The notes under the pieces: generated by a model
What the model saw: only the letters and a program-made list of their open reading frames with translations
Database searches by the model: none
What the model was told of the DNA's origin: nothing
In this document: one piece after another, positions 1 to 10,521 of the stretch
Layout: every line of letters starts with the position of its first letter
Position numbering within the stretch: position 1 is the first letter of the stretch
From: Desulfuromonadales bacterium
GTDB taxonomy: Bacteria; Desulfobacterota; Desulfuromonadia; Geobacterales; Pseudopelobacteraceae
Assembly: GCA_013349325.1 (NCBI GenBank)
Contig: DUZX01000008.1
Location: 49,774 to 113,773 of the forward strand
Direction: 5' to 3'
Length of the DNA stretch: 64,000 nt
Made by a program: the position numbers and the translations under genes

Positions 1-813
1 AACAGTATCGATCATGGCATCGAAATTCCCGGCGTGCGCCGTGCCGCCGGCAAACCGGCCCAGGGGACCATCCATCTGGGCGCTGTTCACTCCGGCGACA
101 GCGTCCTGATTACCATTCGTGATGACGGCGCCGGACTCGACCGTGACAGAATCAGGGAAAAAGCGATCGAGCGCGGGCTGATGTCCGCCACTGCCGATCT
201 ACCGGACAAGGATATCTACAACATGATCTTTGCGCCCGGTTTCTCTACAGCGGCCAAAGTCACCAGCGTTTCCGGGCGCGGCGTCGGTATGGATGTCGTC
301 AAGAAGGGGATCGAGTCACTGCGCGGTTCGATCAGCATCAGCAGCAATCGTGGCATCGGCAGCACAATCACGCTGCGAATTCCTCTGACGCTGGCTATCA
401 TCGAAAGCCTGCTGGTGCGCATTGACAGCAGCTATTTCGTACTGCCGCTCTCTCACGTCGAGGAGTGTGTCGAACTGACCCGCGAAGATATCAAAAATGC
501 CCATGGGCGCAACCTGGCACATGTGCGCGGCAACCTGATTCCCTATATCCCGCTGCGTGAACAGTTTGAAATCAGCGGCAACCGTCCCGATATCGAGCAG
601 ATCGTCATAACCGCTATCAACGGCAGCAAGGTCGGTTTCGTGGTGGACAGTGTTATTGGTGAACATCAGACCGTCATCAAAACGCTGGGCAGGGTGTATC
701 GCGATGTAAAAGGAATATCGGGCGCCACCATTCTGGGGGATGGGACGGTGGCGCTGATTCTTGATATGGGAATGCTGCTGCAAACAATCTCAAACGAAAA
801 GGAGACAGTATGA
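1..813 (+). CDS. cheA: Chemotaxis histidine kinase CheA, C-terminal part
   Basis: The reading frame is open from base 1, so the gene starts left of the window; 270 residues are visible. It opens inside the ATP-binding N-box (NSIDHG at residues 1-6). The G boxes follow (DDGAGLD near 50, GRGVGMD near 93), then a CheW-like P5 domain from about 135 to 262 that docks CheW and the receptors. CheA autophosphorylates in response to receptors and passes phosphate to CheY and CheB. The HPt (P1) and dimerisation domains lie outside the window. The stop overlaps the next start (ATGA), so it is translationally coupled to the MCP gene. Confidence 0.96.
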   Translation, partial: NSIDHGIEIPGVRRAAGKPAQGTIHLGAVHSGDSVLITIRDDGAGLDRDRIREKAIERGLMSATADLPDKDIYNMIFAPGFSTAAKVTSVSGRGVGMDVVKKGIESLRGSISISSNRGIGSTITLRIPLTLAIIESLLVRIDSSYFVLPLSHVEECVELTREDIKNAHGRNLAHVRGNLIPYIPLREQFEISGNRPDIEQIVITAINGSKVGFVVDSVIGEHQTVIKTLGRVYRDVKGISGATILGDGTVALILDMGMLLQTISNEKETV

Positions 814-2504
814 GCTGGTACTACGATCTGAAAATCAGTGTGAAACTTTTGTCGGCATTTATTATTGTGGCCGCAATCGCCGGCATCATCGGCACAATCG
901 GAGTTGTCGAGATTGGCAAAATCGACACGGCCGACAGTACACTGTACGAAAAGGTAACTATCCCTATCGGACAGTTGCAGGATGTTTCAACGTTTTTTCA
1001 ACGTATCCGGGTCAACACGCGTGACCTGATCCTTGCCGAAAACAAAACTGACGAAATGAAATGTGTTGCAAATATTAAGGAATTGCGATCCGGGATCGAC
1101 AAAGCGGCTGGAGAGTTCGAAAAGACCATTCTTACTGATGAAGGGCGTAAACTTTTTGAAGAGTTCAAGAAAACCCGTGCTGCGTATGGCGCGATCCTGG
1201 ACAGAATCGTAGTACTCATTGAACAGAATCAGGAAAAAGAGGCGGTCCTCTTCATGAAAACAGCAGCTGCCGGTCAAGCAGCTGCCGATGAACAGAAAGC
1301 CATTGATGCACTGGTTGATGCCAAGCTCAAGCAGGCCAAGCTCACCGCCGATGGTAACGATGCCCTTGCAAAAGAGGCAACCAGACTCATGATCGGACTT
1401 GCGGTTGGTGGCATTTTAATCGCGATTCTGTTCGGCTTTTTCATTGCAAACAGCATCAGCACCCCGCTGCGTACCGGCGTGCTCTTTGCTCAGGCTGTCG
1501 CCTCGGGCGACTTGACTCAGAAAATCGATCTGAAGCAGAAGGACGAAGTCGGGCAACTGGCCACGGCCTTGAATGAGATGGTGGCAAAGCTGAGCAGTAT
1601 CGTCGGTGAAGTCATGGCCGCCTCGGATAACGTTGCCTCCGGCAGTCAGGAGCTTTCCTCCACGGCGCAGCAGATGAGTCAGGGGGCCACCGAACAGGCC
1701 GCTTCAGCCGAAGAAATCTCTTCCAGCATGGAAGAGATGGCCTCCAGCATCCGCCAGAATACCGATAACGCCATGCAGACCGAGAAAATCTCGATCAAGA
1801 GCTCTGTCGATGCCCGGGATGGCGGCAAAGCGGTGGTCGAGACGGTCGCGGCCATGAAAGAGATCGCCACCAAGATCAGCATCATCGAAGAGATCGCCCG
1901 CCAGACAAACCTGCTGGCACTGAATGCCGCCATCGAAGCGGCCCGGGCCGGTGAGCATGGCAAAGGCTTTGCGGTGGTTGCCTCTGAAGTGCGCAAGCTG
2001 GCAGAACGGAGCCAGTCGGCAGCCGGCGAGATTTCGAGCCTCTCCACCCGTAGTGTGGCGATTGCCGAGCAGGCCGGCGATATGCTGACCAAGATGGTGC
2101 CGGACATTCAGAAAACTGCCGAACTGGTGCAGGAAATCACCGCCTCCAGTAAAGAGCAGGATACCGGCGCCGAACAGATCAACAAGGCCATTCAGCAGCT
2201 TGATCAGGTTATTCAGCAGAACGCCTCGGCGTCTGAAGAGATGGCTTCCACCTCGGAAGAGCTCTCCAGCCAGGCCGAACAGCTTCAGCACTCAATCAGC
2301 TTCTTTGATATCGGCACTGCCGGTCGCCGTGCATCTGCTGCTGCCCCGACCTCGCGCAAACCGCTTCACAAGACACAGATTGCCCACGCCAGAAGCGGAA
2401 TATCTGCGCACTCGCCGACTAAACGGACATCTAGCGGCGGTGTTCATCTGCAGCTCGGACAGGCCGGTCCAGATCATCTCGATGATGAGTTTGAAAAATT
2501 TTAG
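810..2504 (+). CDS. Methyl-accepting chemotaxis protein
   Basis: A 564-residue transmembrane chemoreceptor. TM1 is at about 11-33, followed by a periplasmic four-helix-bundle-type sensor (about 35-190), TM2 at about 191-212, HAMP at about 213-266, and the cytoplasmic signalling hairpin whose conserved tip ([18 protein letters not shown]) is near residue 363. The C-terminus is a long Ser/Thr/Ala-rich flexible tail ending in DDEFEKF, which could be a tether for CheR or CheB (inference). The start overlaps the cheA stop by 4 bases. The ligand cannot be told from sequence. Confidence 0.96.
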   Translation: MSWYYDLKISVKLLSAFIIVAAIAGIIGTIGVVEIGKIDTADSTLYEKVTIPIGQLQDVSTFFQRIRVNTRDLILAENKTDEMKCVANIKELRSGIDKAAGEFEKTILTDEGRKLFEEFKKTRAAYGAILDRIVVLIEQNQEKEAVLFMKTAAAGQAAADEQKAIDALVDAKLKQAKLTADGNDALAKEATRLMIGLAVGGILIAILFGFFIANSISTPLRTGVLFAQAVASGDLTQKIDLKQKDEVGQLATALNEMVAKLSSIVGEVMAASDNVASGSQELSSTAQQMSQGATEQAASAEEISSSMEEMASSIRQNTDNAMQTEKISIKSSVDARDGGKAVVETVAAMKEIATKISIIEEIARQTNLLALNAAIEAARAGEHGKGFAVVASEVRKLAERSQSAAGEISSLSTRSVAIAEQAGDMLTKMVPDIQKTAELVQEITASSKEQDTGAEQINKAIQQLDQVIQQNASASEEMASTSEELSSQAEQLQHSISFFDIGTAGRRASAAAPTSRKPLHKTQIAHARSGISAHSPTKRTSSGGVHLQLGQAGPDHLDDEFEKF

Positions 2505-2520
2505 AAACAGGGAAAAAATC

Positions 2521-2623
2521 AGGGTCAAGGGGCAAGGGTCAAGGAATTTCAAAATCTATTTTCCATGATCCTTGACCCATCCATGCCCCTTGCCCCTTGA
2601 CCCTTGCCCCTTAACTTGACCCT
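2521..2623. repeat. Heptamer repeats arranged as an inverted repeat
   Basis: The MCP-cheW gap is filled by alternating 7-mers of the type GGTCAAG/GGGCAAG (2521-2544) and their complements CTTGACC/CTTGCCC (2570-2623). The left arm is the reverse complement of bases 2595-2612 over 18 positions, so the transcript could fold into a long hairpin between two operon genes. It looks like a low-complexity dispersed repeat rather than a protein-binding array. Confidence 0.8.
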
Positions 2624-2637
2624 CCAAAGGAGCCTCT

Positions 2638-3132
2638 ATGAGCGTCGCGGGAATAACCGAAACGGTTCAATATCTGACTTTCAAATTATCTGAAGAAGTT
2701 TTTGCAGTGGACGTTGCCAAGGTGCGTGAGATCCTCGAGATAACCACCATAACCAAAGTGCCGCAAACGCCCGATTTCATGCGCGGTGTCATCAATCTGC
2801 GCGGCAGCGTGGTACCGGTCATCGACATGCGTCTCAAATTCGGCATGAGTGCAACCGAGCAGACCGTCAACACCTGCATCATTGTGGTTGAAATCAACAT
2901 GGATGGCGACATCACCGTACTGGGCGCCCTGGCTGATTCGGTGCAGGAGGTTGTCGAACTGGAGCCTGAGAGCATTGAGTCGGCACCGCATATCGGTACG
3001 AAACTGAATACCGATTTTATCAAAGGTATGGGGAAGCACAATGGATCCTTCATCATCATCCTCGATATCGACAAAGTATTTTCAAGCGACGAGATTTCAC
3101 TGGTACGTGAAAACGAACGGCATGCAGCATAA
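2638..3132 (+). CDS. cheW: Chemotaxis coupling protein CheW
   Basis: 164 residues, the usual CheW length. It is a single SH3-like CheW domain: YLTFKLSEEVFAVDVAKVREI at the N-terminus, the conserved FMRGVINLRGSVVPVIDMR stretch in the middle, and IKGMGKHNG near the end. It bridges receptors and CheA in the cytoplasmic array. An AAAGGAG ribosome site lies 8 bases upstream. It sits in the middle of the MCP-cheW-cheR-cheB operon. Confidence 0.96.
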   Translation: MSVAGITETVQYLTFKLSEEVFAVDVAKVREILEITTITKVPQTPDFMRGVINLRGSVVPVIDMRLKFGMSATEQTVNTCIIVVEINMDGDITVLGALADSVQEVVELEPESIESAPHIGTKLNTDFIKGMGKHNGSFIIILDIDKVFSSDEISLVRENERHAA

Positions 3133-3958
3133 TAATTCCGGAATGTGGGACCGCGAGTTCACCCGCTTCAGCAGTTTTATTTATGAGCAGGTCGGCATCA
3201 AGCTGCCCCCCTCAAAAAAAACCATGCTGGAAGGGCGCCTTCACAAACGGCTCAAGTCCCTCAATATCAAGACCTATGAGGAGTATGCCACCTACGTTAT
3301 CAGTTCGGAAAACAAACATGTCGAACTTATTCATCTGATCGACGCCGTAACAACCAATAAAACCGACTTCTTCCGTGAACCCCACCACTTCGAATACCTC
3401 GTCAGAAATGTTCTCCCGGCTCTGGCCGCTCAAGGCAGCGGCAGCTCCCTCAACATCTGGAGCGCCGGCTGCTCTTCCGGTGAAGAGCCCTACACGATGG
3501 CCATGGTGCTGGCTGACAAACTGCCCGCCTACCCCGGTTTACGGGTTTCAATTCTGGCCTCGGATATCTGCACGGATGTGCTTAAAAAAGCACGCGACGG
3601 CATCTATCCGGAAGAGCGCATCAATACCATCCCGCTCTATTACAAGAAGAAATTTCTGCTCAAGAGCCGCGAGCGGACCCGTTCGCTGGTTCGGGTTGTG
3701 CCGGAGTTGCGTTCACTGATCACCTTCCGCCGGATAAACTTCATGGACGATGACTTCGGCCTGACCAATAAAATGGACGTCATCTTCTGTCGTAATGTGG
3801 TCATCTACTTTGACAAACCGACCCAGAAAGCTCTGATGCTGAAGTTTCATCAGCAGCTGAAACCGGGCGGATATCTCTTCATCGGTCATTCGGAATCACT
3901 CAATGGGCTTGACCTCCCCTTCAAGCCGGTCGCAAACACCATCTTCCAAAAGGTATGA
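3122..3958 (+). CDS. cheR: Chemoreceptor methyltransferase CheR
   Basis: 278 residues. It has an N-terminal helical CheR domain followed by a SAM-dependent methyltransferase domain with the SAM-binding loop [16 protein letters not shown], the SDI strand, and the [10 protein letters not shown] motif. It methylates glutamates of MCPs for adaptation. An upstream in-frame start exists at 3041 but lies deep inside cheW. The ATG at 3122 (11-base overlap with cheW) gives the expected family length, and 3143 is an alternative. Neither start has a strong Shine-Dalgarno sequence, so the exact N-terminus is uncertain. Confidence 0.94.
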   Translation: MQHNNSGMWDREFTRFSSFIYEQVGIKLPPSKKTMLEGRLHKRLKSLNIKTYEEYATYVISSENKHVELIHLIDAVTTNKTDFFREPHHFEYLVRNVLPALAAQGSGSSLNIWSAGCSSGEEPYTMAMVLADKLPAYPGLRVSILASDICTDVLKKARDGIYPEERINTIPLYYKKKFLLKSRERTRSLVRVVPELRSLITFRRINFMDDDFGLTNKMDVIFCRNVVIYFDKPTQKALMLKFHQQLKPGGYLFIGHSESLNGLDLPFKPVANTIFQKV

Positions 3959-3968
3959 AGGTGCCGCT

Positions 3969-5030
3969 ATGAACAAGATCAAGGTTCTCATCGTCGATGA
4001 TTCGGCGCTGGTCAGACAGACTCTGGCGGCGATCCTCTCGTCGGATCCCCAGTTAGAAATCTGCGGTATGGCTGCCGACCCGTTCGCCGCTGCCGAACGG
4101 ATGAAGGAGTGCATCCCGGACGTCATCACGCTGGATGTGGAAATGCCCAAGATGGACGGCATCACCTTCCTGCAGAAAATCATGACACAGCACCCGATTC
4201 CGGTGGTCATGTGCTCGACGTTGACAGTGGCGGGCAGCGAAACGGCTCTCAAGGCTCTTGAGTACGGCGCCGTCGACATCATCGTCAAACCGAAGCTGGG
4301 CACCAAGCAGTTCATCGAAGAATCCCGCATACTGATCTGCGACACCGTTAAAGCGGCATCCCATGCGCGCCCAGGGAAAATTTCTCCAATGCGTCAGGTG
4401 GCACCCAAATACACTGCCGATGTCATTATGGAAAAACCTTTGTCACAAGCCATGATTCAGACAACGGAGAAGGTCGTTGTGGTGGGTGCTTCCACGGGGG
4501 GGACCGAGGCGCTCAGAATATTTCTTGAAATGCTGCCCGAAGATACTCCCGGCATTGTCATCGTTCAACATATGCCGGAGAATTTCACCGCCGCCTTTGC
4601 CAAACGCCTGGATACACTCTGCCGGGTCACCGTCAAGGAAGCGGCGCATAATGACACGGTCGTGCGGGGGCGCGCTCTGATCGCGCCGGGTAATCATCAC
4701 CTGCTGCTGAAACGGAGCGGTGCGCGCTATTACATCGAAATCAAGGAGGGCCCGCTCGTCTCACGCCATCGCCCGTCGGTGGACGTGCTCTTTCGCTCTG
4801 CCGCCCGCTATGCCGGTAAAAATGCCGTAGGTGTCATCATGACCGGCATGGGTGATGACGGCGCTCGCGGCATGAAAGAGCTGTTCGACGCCGGTTCCTA
4901 TACGATTGCTCAGGATGAAGCCAGCTGCATCGTCTACGGTATGCCGCACGAAGCGGTTAAACTGGGGGGGGTTCACCGTAGTATGGCTTTGCAGAATATT
5001 GCCGCCGAGGTGGTGCGGCACGGCAATTGA
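3969..5030 (+). CDS. cheB: Chemotaxis response regulator methylesterase CheB
   Basis: 353 residues. An N-terminal receiver domain ([12 protein letters not shown], phospho-acceptor Asp in [10 protein letters not shown]) is followed by a linker and the C-terminal methylesterase/glutamine deamidase domain. The catalytic serine is in GASTGGTEA, the histidine in QHMPENF, and the aspartate in [10 protein letters not shown]. It removes methyl groups added by CheR. ATG 3969 is chosen because the receiver begins immediately after it and AAGGTG precedes it. It is the last gene of the visible chemotaxis operon and converges on rodA. Confidence 0.96.
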   Translation: MNKIKVLIVDDSALVRQTLAAILSSDPQLEICGMAADPFAAAERMKECIPDVITLDVEMPKMDGITFLQKIMTQHPIPVVMCSTLTVAGSETALKALEYGAVDIIVKPKLGTKQFIEESRILICDTVKAASHARPGKISPMRQVAPKYTADVIMEKPLSQAMIQTTEKVVVVGASTGGTEALRIFLEMLPEDTPGIVIVQHMPENFTAAFAKRLDTLCRVTVKEAAHNDTVVRGRALIAPGNHHLLLKRSGARYYIEIKEGPLVSRHRPSVDVLFRSAARYAGKNAVGVIMTGMGDDGARGMKELFDAGSYTIAQDEASCIVYGMPHEAVKLGGVHRSMALQNIAAEVVRHGN

Positions 5031-5050
5031 TCCTAAAAACGGCCGTTCAT

Positions 5051-5190
5051 GAAACACAGAGCAACTGAGCAACAGAGAAATCAGGCAGTTACATCAACAA
5101 CTGACATAACCAAAATGGTGAGTGACTTTTTCTCGTTTTATCCTGAAATTTTCTTTGTTTTTGCTCAGTTGCTCAGTTGCTCTGTGTTTC
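5051..5190. repeat. Spaced 23-bp perfect inverted repeat between cheB and rodA
   Basis: Bases 5051-5073 (starting GAAACACAGAGCAACTGAGC) are the exact reverse complement of 5168-5190. The right arm is extended by a further TTGCTCAG unit, so the sequence is built of TTGCTCAG/TTGCTCTG octamers. The spacer is 94 bases. It lies between the converging ends of cheB and rodA and could fold as a bidirectional transcription stop or be a dispersed repeat. Confidence 0.8.
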
Positions 5191-5214
5191 AAATGCTTTT
5201 TCTAGGTTGATTGG

Positions 5215-6315
5215 TTAAAACATAAAGCGCCGCATGCTGATATTCTGCAGCAGACCGATGCCGACCATTGACGTAATCATTGAGGTGCCGCCATAGGAGA
5301 AGAATGGCAACGGCACACCGACTACCGGAAACAATCCGATCACCATGCCCATATTTATGACGATATGCCAGAACAGCATGGCTGTCACGCCGACCGCCAG
5401 CAGCCCGCCAAAACGGTCGTTGCAGCGTCTGGCAATGTTGAGCCCCCATAATACCAGAAACAGGTAGAGAATCATCAGCAGCAGGCAGCCGAGAAAACCC
5501 CACTCTTCCGCAAAAACAGAAAACGCAAAATCGGTATGCTGCTCCGGCAGAAAACGGAGCTGAGACTGGGTCCCCTTGATGTAGCCCTTGCCCGAAAACC
5601 CACCTGAGCCGACAGCAATCTTGCTCTGGATGATGTGATAACCGCTCCCCAGGCGGGAACGCTCCGGATCGAGAAAATCGAGAACCCGGTTTTTCTGGTA
5701 TGGTCGCAGCAACCTGGCCCAGGCGAACCAGACCATCGGAATCGTAATGCAGGTGAAGGTCACGACGGTTGACCAGCGCACACCGATGTAGAACGTCATC
5801 GAAAGCACGATCAGGATTACGAGGACAGCCGTCCCGAGATCGGGCTGTTTCATGATCAGTGCCGCCGGTAAGGCCAGCAGGGCCAGCGGGGTCAGCACAT
5901 CCTTGACGGTCAGTCCGCCGGTCGAATGGAAGTTGTTGTAGAAACGTGCAAAGGTAATGATGATCCCGATTTTCATCAACTCGGAAGGTTGGACAGAAAA
6001 CAGACCGAGATTCAACCAGCGGGTGGCCCCCATTGAGCGACGGCCTATCAGCAGAACGGCAACCAGAAGCAGTACCAGAAAACCGTACAGCCAGTACGAG
6101 AAATCCTCCATGATATGATAGTCAATACTGGAGACCATCAGAGAAATCGTAATGCCGGCCAGTAGCCAGTAGCACTGCTTCAGATAGTAGGCGGTACCGA
6201 TAATTTTATATGGTGTCGTGGCGCTGTAGATATTTATGATACCAAGCAGACTGACGACCAGGACCAGACCGAGCAGGATCCAGTCAAAATTGAGTAACAG
6301 ACGGCGATCGATCAT
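5215..6315 (-). CDS. rodA: Peptidoglycan glycosyltransferase RodA (SEDS family)
   Basis: 366 residues, an integral membrane protein with about ten hydrophobic segments. The SEDS signatures are visible: QPSELMKIG in the middle and the C-terminal VGVPLPFFSYGGTSM. RodA polymerises glycan strands during lateral wall growth with its partner PBP2, encoded immediately upstream. Its start overlaps the mrdA stop (ATGA), indicating translational coupling within gmhB-rfbA-mreC-mreD-mrdA-rodA. Confidence 0.96.
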   Translation of the reverse strand: MIDRRLLLNFDWILLGLVLVVSLLGIINIYSATTPYKIIGTAYYLKQCYWLLAGITISLMVSSIDYHIMEDFSYWLYGFLVLLLVAVLLIGRRSMGATRWLNLGLFSVQPSELMKIGIIITFARFYNNFHSTGGLTVKDVLTPLALLALPAALIMKQPDLGTAVLVILIVLSMTFYIGVRWSTVVTFTCITIPMVWFAWARLLRPYQKNRVLDFLDPERSRLGSGYHIIQSKIAVGSGGFSGKGYIKGTQSQLRFLPEQHTDFAFSVFAEEWGFLGCLLLMILYLFLVLWGLNIARRCNDRFGGLLAVGVTAMLFWHIVINMGMVIGLFPVVGVPLPFFSYGGTSMITSMVGIGLLQNISMRRFMF

Positions 6316-8240
6316 CGATTCACACCACTTTCCCGTTCCGGTGTCTTTACATCGACTGCCGGCGTAACCTCTTCAGCATCATTCTCGTTTTTAGCCGGTG
6401 CGGGGTGTACGGCTTCTTTTACGACCGGTTTCTTGCCGTCAAAATAGGCCCGCAGGATCCGGCCGACAATCGGTGCCGCCGCCGAACCGCCATGCTCGCC
6501 ATGCTCGACAACCACCGCTACGGCAATTTCGGGATTTTCAAACGGCGCAAAGGCGACAAACAAGGCATGATCGCGAAATTTATAGGCCGTACTGTTTTTA
6601 CTGTCACGCATCTTGACAACCTGGGATGACCCGGTTTTCCCCGCAACACGCACATCGTACAGCCTGGCCATGGCGCCGGTACCGCCCGGTTCGTTGACAA
6701 CAGCCGACAAGCCCTGCTTTACGAGACGATAGGTTTCTTTTGAAAATGCGGTGGTTTTGCTTAGAATCTCCGGTTTTGTCTCCCGGAGCGTTTTACCGTC
6801 GGCATCAACCACCTTCTTGACGAGGTGCGGACGAAACACGGTCCCTTCATTGGCAACCGTCGCAATCATCGAAGCCAACTGAATCGGCGTCATCAGCACA
6901 TAGCCCTGGCCGATTGAGACCGGCAGCGTCTCACCACGGTACCAACGCTGACCAAGACGCTTCTGCTTCCACTCAGTCGTCGGGATCAATCCGACTTTCT
7001 CGTTCTGCAGTTCAACCCCCAGAGCGGTACCCAGCCTGAATTCTCTGGCAGCGGCAGCTATTTTGTCGACTCCCAGCTTTTCACCGAGCTGGTAATAGTA
7101 GACATCGCACGATTCACGTAACGATTTTTTCAGACTGGTGGTCCCGTGTCCCCGCTTGTTCCAACATTTAAAGGTCGATGTTCCCATACTGTAGGAACCG
7201 CTACAGTTGACGGATGTAGCATCATTGATCGTCCCCTCCTGCAAACCTGCCAGCGCGGTAATGACCTTGAACGTCGATCCGGGAGGATACTGGCCGCTGA
7301 GCGCCTTGTTCTCCAGTGGTCGGCGGACATCCTCAAGGTATCCTTTCCAGATATCAGCAGGCAGCTTGCCACTGAAGAGCGCCGGGTCAAATCCGGGATT
7401 ACTGACAAAAGCAAGAATTTCGCCGTTGGAGACATCCATGGCAACAGCTGCACCGGCCTGATCGCCAAAGGCCTGTTCGGCCTGTTTCTGAACCGCCATA
7501 TCGATCGTCAGAACGATGCTGTTCCCAACCGTCGGGCGGCTTTCTGAAATGGTCCGCAACACCCGGCCGCGCGCATCAACCTCCAGCTGTCTGCCGCCGT
7601 CGGACCCGTGCAGTTCACGCTCAAGCGCACGTTCGATACCATTCTTGCCGACGTAATCGCCCGGATTGTACTCTTCAAGCCCGGCGCTATCCAACTCCTT
7701 CTCGGAAATCTCTCCGATATACCCGAGCAGATGGGCTGCCAGTACGCCATGGGAATACTCACGTACCGGTTTCATCTCGATTTCGACGCCCGGCAGGCGC
7801 AGGCGGTTTTCCTCGACAATCTCAACCTGATCGCGACTTATATTTGAAGAGAGTACAATTGGGAAATATTTAGCCCGACCATGGTTTTTTTGCCAGTTTT
7901 CGGACATCTCTTTCCGATCAAGCCCCAGCAGGTCGGCCAGCTGCGTCAGCAGCAGCTCTTTGTCTTGTACCTCCTGCGGAATAACCGCCAGACTGAACGA
8001 GGGGCGGTTACTGACGATTACCGCGCCTTTACGGTCAAGGATGGCGCCCCGTGATGCCGCTACCGGGACGAAGCGGAGGCGATTGTTTTCCGAGCGGGCC
8101 TGGTAATCTTCGGCGTTCAGGATCTGGAGATGCCACAGCCGCAGCACAAGCAGCAGAAAGACAAACGCTACAACAAACGAGAGCCCAACGATCCGCTGTT
8201 TTGACTCCATCAATTCACGGACAAAGCGCCGCTCTTTCAT
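6312..8240 (-). CDS. mrdA: Penicillin-binding protein 2 (elongasome transpeptidase)
   Basis: 642 residues. It has one N-terminal membrane anchor (about 15-37), a PBP dimerisation/pedestal domain, and a transpeptidase domain with the active-site serine in PPGSTFKV (SxxK), SCDV (SxN-like) and GKTGSSQV (KTG). It cross-links peptidoglycan for rod-shape elongation together with RodA and MreC/MreD. The C-terminal 40 residues are charged and Ala/Pro rich. It overlaps mreD and rodA by 4 bases at either end. Confidence 0.96.
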   Translation of the reverse strand: MKERRFVRELMESKQRIVGLSFVVAFVFLLLVLRLWHLQILNAEDYQARSENNRLRFVPVAASRGAILDRKGAVIVSNRPSFSLAVIPQEVQDKELLLTQLADLLGLDRKEMSENWQKNHGRAKYFPIVLSSNISRDQVEIVEENRLRLPGVEIEMKPVREYSHGVLAAHLLGYIGEISEKELDSAGLEEYNPGDYVGKNGIERALERELHGSDGGRQLEVDARGRVLRTISESRPTVGNSIVLTIDMAVQKQAEQAFGDQAGAAVAMDVSNGEILAFVSNPGFDPALFSGKLPADIWKGYLEDVRRPLENKALSGQYPPGSTFKVITALAGLQEGTINDATSVNCSGSYSMGTSTFKCWNKRGHGTTSLKKSLRESCDVYYYQLGEKLGVDKIAAAAREFRLGTALGVELQNEKVGLIPTTEWKQKRLGQRWYRGETLPVSIGQGYVLMTPIQLASMIATVANEGTVFRPHLVKKVVDADGKTLRETKPEILSKTTAFSKETYRLVKQGLSAVVNEPGGTGAMARLYDVRVAGKTGSSQVVKMRDSKNSTAYKFRDHALFVAFAPFENPEIAVAVVVEHGEHGGSAAAPIVGRILRAYFDGKKPVVKEAVHPAPAKNENDAEEVTPAVDVKTPERESGVNR

Positions 8241-8731
8241 GCGATTTCCAGATTTCTGTCAAAGCCGGGCAGAAGGGTGACAAGCGATGCAACAAAGCAG
8301 TTAACGAGCAGGCGGGGAACGATATCGGTAAACATTGAATACGCAATGCCGGGTGTCGCGGTAAACATCAGCAGCAGAATCATATTCAGCGTAAAAACCG
8401 CCAGCGTGACGCCAGCGGTTGTCAGCACAAACAGCAGCGCACTCTCTGCGTACAAGCGATCGGAGACACCTTTGATGACCAGAAAAACGACCAGGTAGGT
8501 AACCGCATTCAGGCCGAGATACAGGCCGCTGAAAACATCACTCAGCGCACCCAGCAGCCATGACAGGAGGGCGCCCGATCCGGTGGGTCCACGCAGCGCC
8601 ATGAAGATCATTAAAACCAGCAGCAGATCCGGTTTGAAGGCGGGCAGCAGGAAAACCGGCAGAACCGTGACCTGCAGGACGACAGCGGCAGCGAGCACAG
8701 GAATGAACAGCAGCATGGCACGATTATTCAT
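8237..8731 (-). CDS. mreD: Rod shape-determining protein MreD
   Basis: About 164 residues with five or six hydrophobic helices and few conserved polar residues (KPDLLLVLMIFMALRGP and a short GALSDVFSG loop), typical of MreD. It is an inner-membrane part of the elongasome, working with MreC and PBP2/RodA. ATG 8731 follows GGGGTGGCT and overlaps the mreC stop; a GTG at 8737 is an equally possible start. Identity rests on membrane topology plus its position between mreC and mrdA. Confidence 0.93.
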   Translation of the reverse strand: MNNRAMLLFIPVLAAAVVLQVTVLPVFLLPAFKPDLLLVLMIFMALRGPTGSGALLSWLLGALSDVFSGLYLGLNAVTYLVVFLVIKGVSDRLYAESALLFVLTTAGVTLAVFTLNMILLLMFTATPGIAYSMFTDIVPRLLVNCFVASLVTLLPGFDRNLEIA

Positions 8732-9545
8732 AGCCACCCCGTTGTACGATCAGCACCTCTTCCAGGTGGGCAAGGTTAACAATAGGTCGAATCGATACCG
8801 TCTGAAAGATGCCGTATTCACCACGCTTGACCATGGTTACTTCGCCGATCGGCACCCCTTTGGGAAAGACGCCGCCAATTCCGGAGGTTATCACCAGATC
8901 ACCAACCTTGACATCTTCCTCCCGGGTTGTAAATTCGAGCGAGCAGAGCATTTCACCCTTCCCCTTAACGACGCCCCGGGCGCGCGAACGCTGGATGGTC
9001 GCAGATATACCGCTGGCATGGTCTGTCAGCAGCAGAACCCGCGAACTTTCTCCGGCCACCTTGACGGTCTGGCCGACAACTCCATCGGCAGCCACAACGG
9101 CCATCCCCTCACGCAACAAACTGCTGCGACCCCGGTCAATCACCAGCGTCCTGAACCAGGAAGAGCCATCCTCACCAATAACGGACGCAGCTACGGTCGG
9201 AGGTGTTAAACTCTTTTTCATCTCCAGAAGTCGTTCAAGCCTCTGACGTGCCAGCAAAGCTTCGTTCGCCGCCACCAACCGTGCATTCAGAGAGCGGATA
9301 TCTTCACGCAGGCGCAGATTTTCACCACGGGTATCTATCAGCTGTATATAGTTGTCCCAGACGTCTTCAATACTTCCACTTACATGGGATAACGGGCGCA
9401 GTAACGGAGCCATCAGCGAAAGAACGCCCCGTTCCATAAAGTTTGCTTCTCGATTACGCGGAATATTCAAAGAGAAGATAATCAGGGCGACCAGGACACC
9501 GAAGCCGACCAGCAGAACCAGCAGATATTTTTTCAGTATTCCCAT
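8724..9545 (-). CDS. mreC: Rod shape-determining protein MreC
   Basis: 273 residues. There is one N-terminal transmembrane helix (about 7-27), a coiled-coil stretch (about 65-105, rich in Leu/Glu/Arg), then the two-lobed periplasmic beta domain with the family motifs DRGRSSLLREGMAVV, LLTDHASGISA and GLGG-like GIGGVFPKGVPIGEV. It scaffolds the elongation machinery and activates PBP2. It lies directly downstream of rfbA with an 18-base gap. Confidence 0.95.
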   Translation of the reverse strand: MGILKKYLLVLLVGFGVLVALIIFSLNIPRNREANFMERGVLSLMAPLLRPLSHVSGSIEDVWDNYIQLIDTRGENLRLREDIRSLNARLVAANEALLARQRLERLLEMKKSLTPPTVAASVIGEDGSSWFRTLVIDRGRSSLLREGMAVVAADGVVGQTVKVAGESSRVLLLTDHASGISATIQRSRARGVVKGKGEMLCSLEFTTREEDVKVGDLVITSGIGGVFPKGVPIGEVTMVKRGEYGIFQTVSIRPIVNLAHLEEVLIVQRGGYE

Positions 9546-9563
9546 AAGTTACATCTGTTCCGA

Positions 9564-10460
9564 TCAGGGACGCCCACACAGTTCAGTTTCGTTGAATACC
9601 CGCTGAAGATAATCTCGGTAGGAAGAAGAAGGGGTGGCGTTTATAATCTGCTCCATCTTTTGACAGCTGATAAATCCACGGCGCAGTGCAATCTCTTCCA
9701 GGCAGGCGATCTTGAGCCCCTGGCGCGATTCAATCGTCTCGATGAAGTTGCTGGCCTCCAGCAGACTTTTGTGCGTACCGGTATCCAGCCAGGCGATACC
9801 GCGGCCCAGGCGTTCAACCATCAATTTCCCTCGTCGCAGGTATTCAAGGTTCACATCCGTGATTTCCAATTCACCGCGTGGTGAAGGTTTGATCGCTTTG
9901 GCTATATCGACGATATGTTCATCATACAAGTAGAGGCCGGGTACGGCATAATACGACTTCGGACAGAGCGGTTTTTCCTCGATACTCAGCACCTTTCCCT
10001 GTGGATCATATTCGACCACCCCGTAGCGTTCCGGGTCGGTAACCTGGTACCCGAACACGCGTGCGCCACCGTCAAACTCAGAAAAGATGCGGTCCAGATT
10101 CATTTTCCCATAAAAAATATTATCGCCCAGGATAAGGGAAACCGGTTGATGAGCAATGAACTCTTCACCCACCAGGAAAGCTTGGGCAATCCCTTTTGGT
10201 TCAGGTTGAACCTTATAGGAAATGGTGATACCCCAGCGGGAACCGTCTCCCAGCAGCGCCTCAAAGCGGGGTGTATCATGCGGCGTGGATATCAGCAGAA
10301 CATCCTGAATGCCGGCCGCCATCAGTGTTGCCAGCGGATAGTAGATCATCGGCTTGTCATAGACCGGCTGCAGCTGTTTGCTGGCTACCAGTGTCAGCGG
10401 ATAGAGACGACTACCAGCCCCTCCTGCCAGAATGATTCCCTTGGTAATTGCCTGAGTCAT
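9564..10460 (-). CDS. rfbA: Glucose-1-phosphate thymidylyltransferase
   Basis: 298 residues. The nucleotidyltransferase signature [11 protein letters not shown] is at the N-terminus, followed by [16 protein letters not shown] and the metal-binding LGDNIFYG, matching RmlA/RfbA. It makes dTDP-glucose from dTTP and glucose-1-phosphate, the first step to dTDP-rhamnose for O-antigen or other surface glycans. The usual rfbB, rfbC and rfbD partners are not in this window. It is transcribed between gmhB and mreC, an envelope-building context. Confidence 0.95.
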   Translation of the reverse strand: MTQAITKGIILAGGAGSRLYPLTLVASKQLQPVYDKPMIYYPLATLMAAGIQDVLLISTPHDTPRFEALLGDGSRWGITISYKVQPEPKGIAQAFLVGEEFIAHQPVSLILGDNIFYGKMNLDRIFSEFDGGARVFGYQVTDPERYGVVEYDPQGKVLSIEEKPLCPKSYYAVPGLYLYDEHIVDIAKAIKPSPRGELEITDVNLEYLRRGKLMVERLGRGIAWLDTGTHKSLLEASNFIETIESRQGLKIACLEEIALRRGFISCQKMEQIINATPSSSYRDYLQRVFNETELCGRP

Positions 10461-10521
10461 ACAACGCTCCTCGTTCGTGAGTAAAAAACGTTATGTAGGT
10501 AACATGATACACATTCGCCTG

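Noticed and set aside
2521-2623. CRISPR-like short repeats
   Set aside because: Units of 7 bases with no unique spacers and both orientations present; not a CRISPR array.
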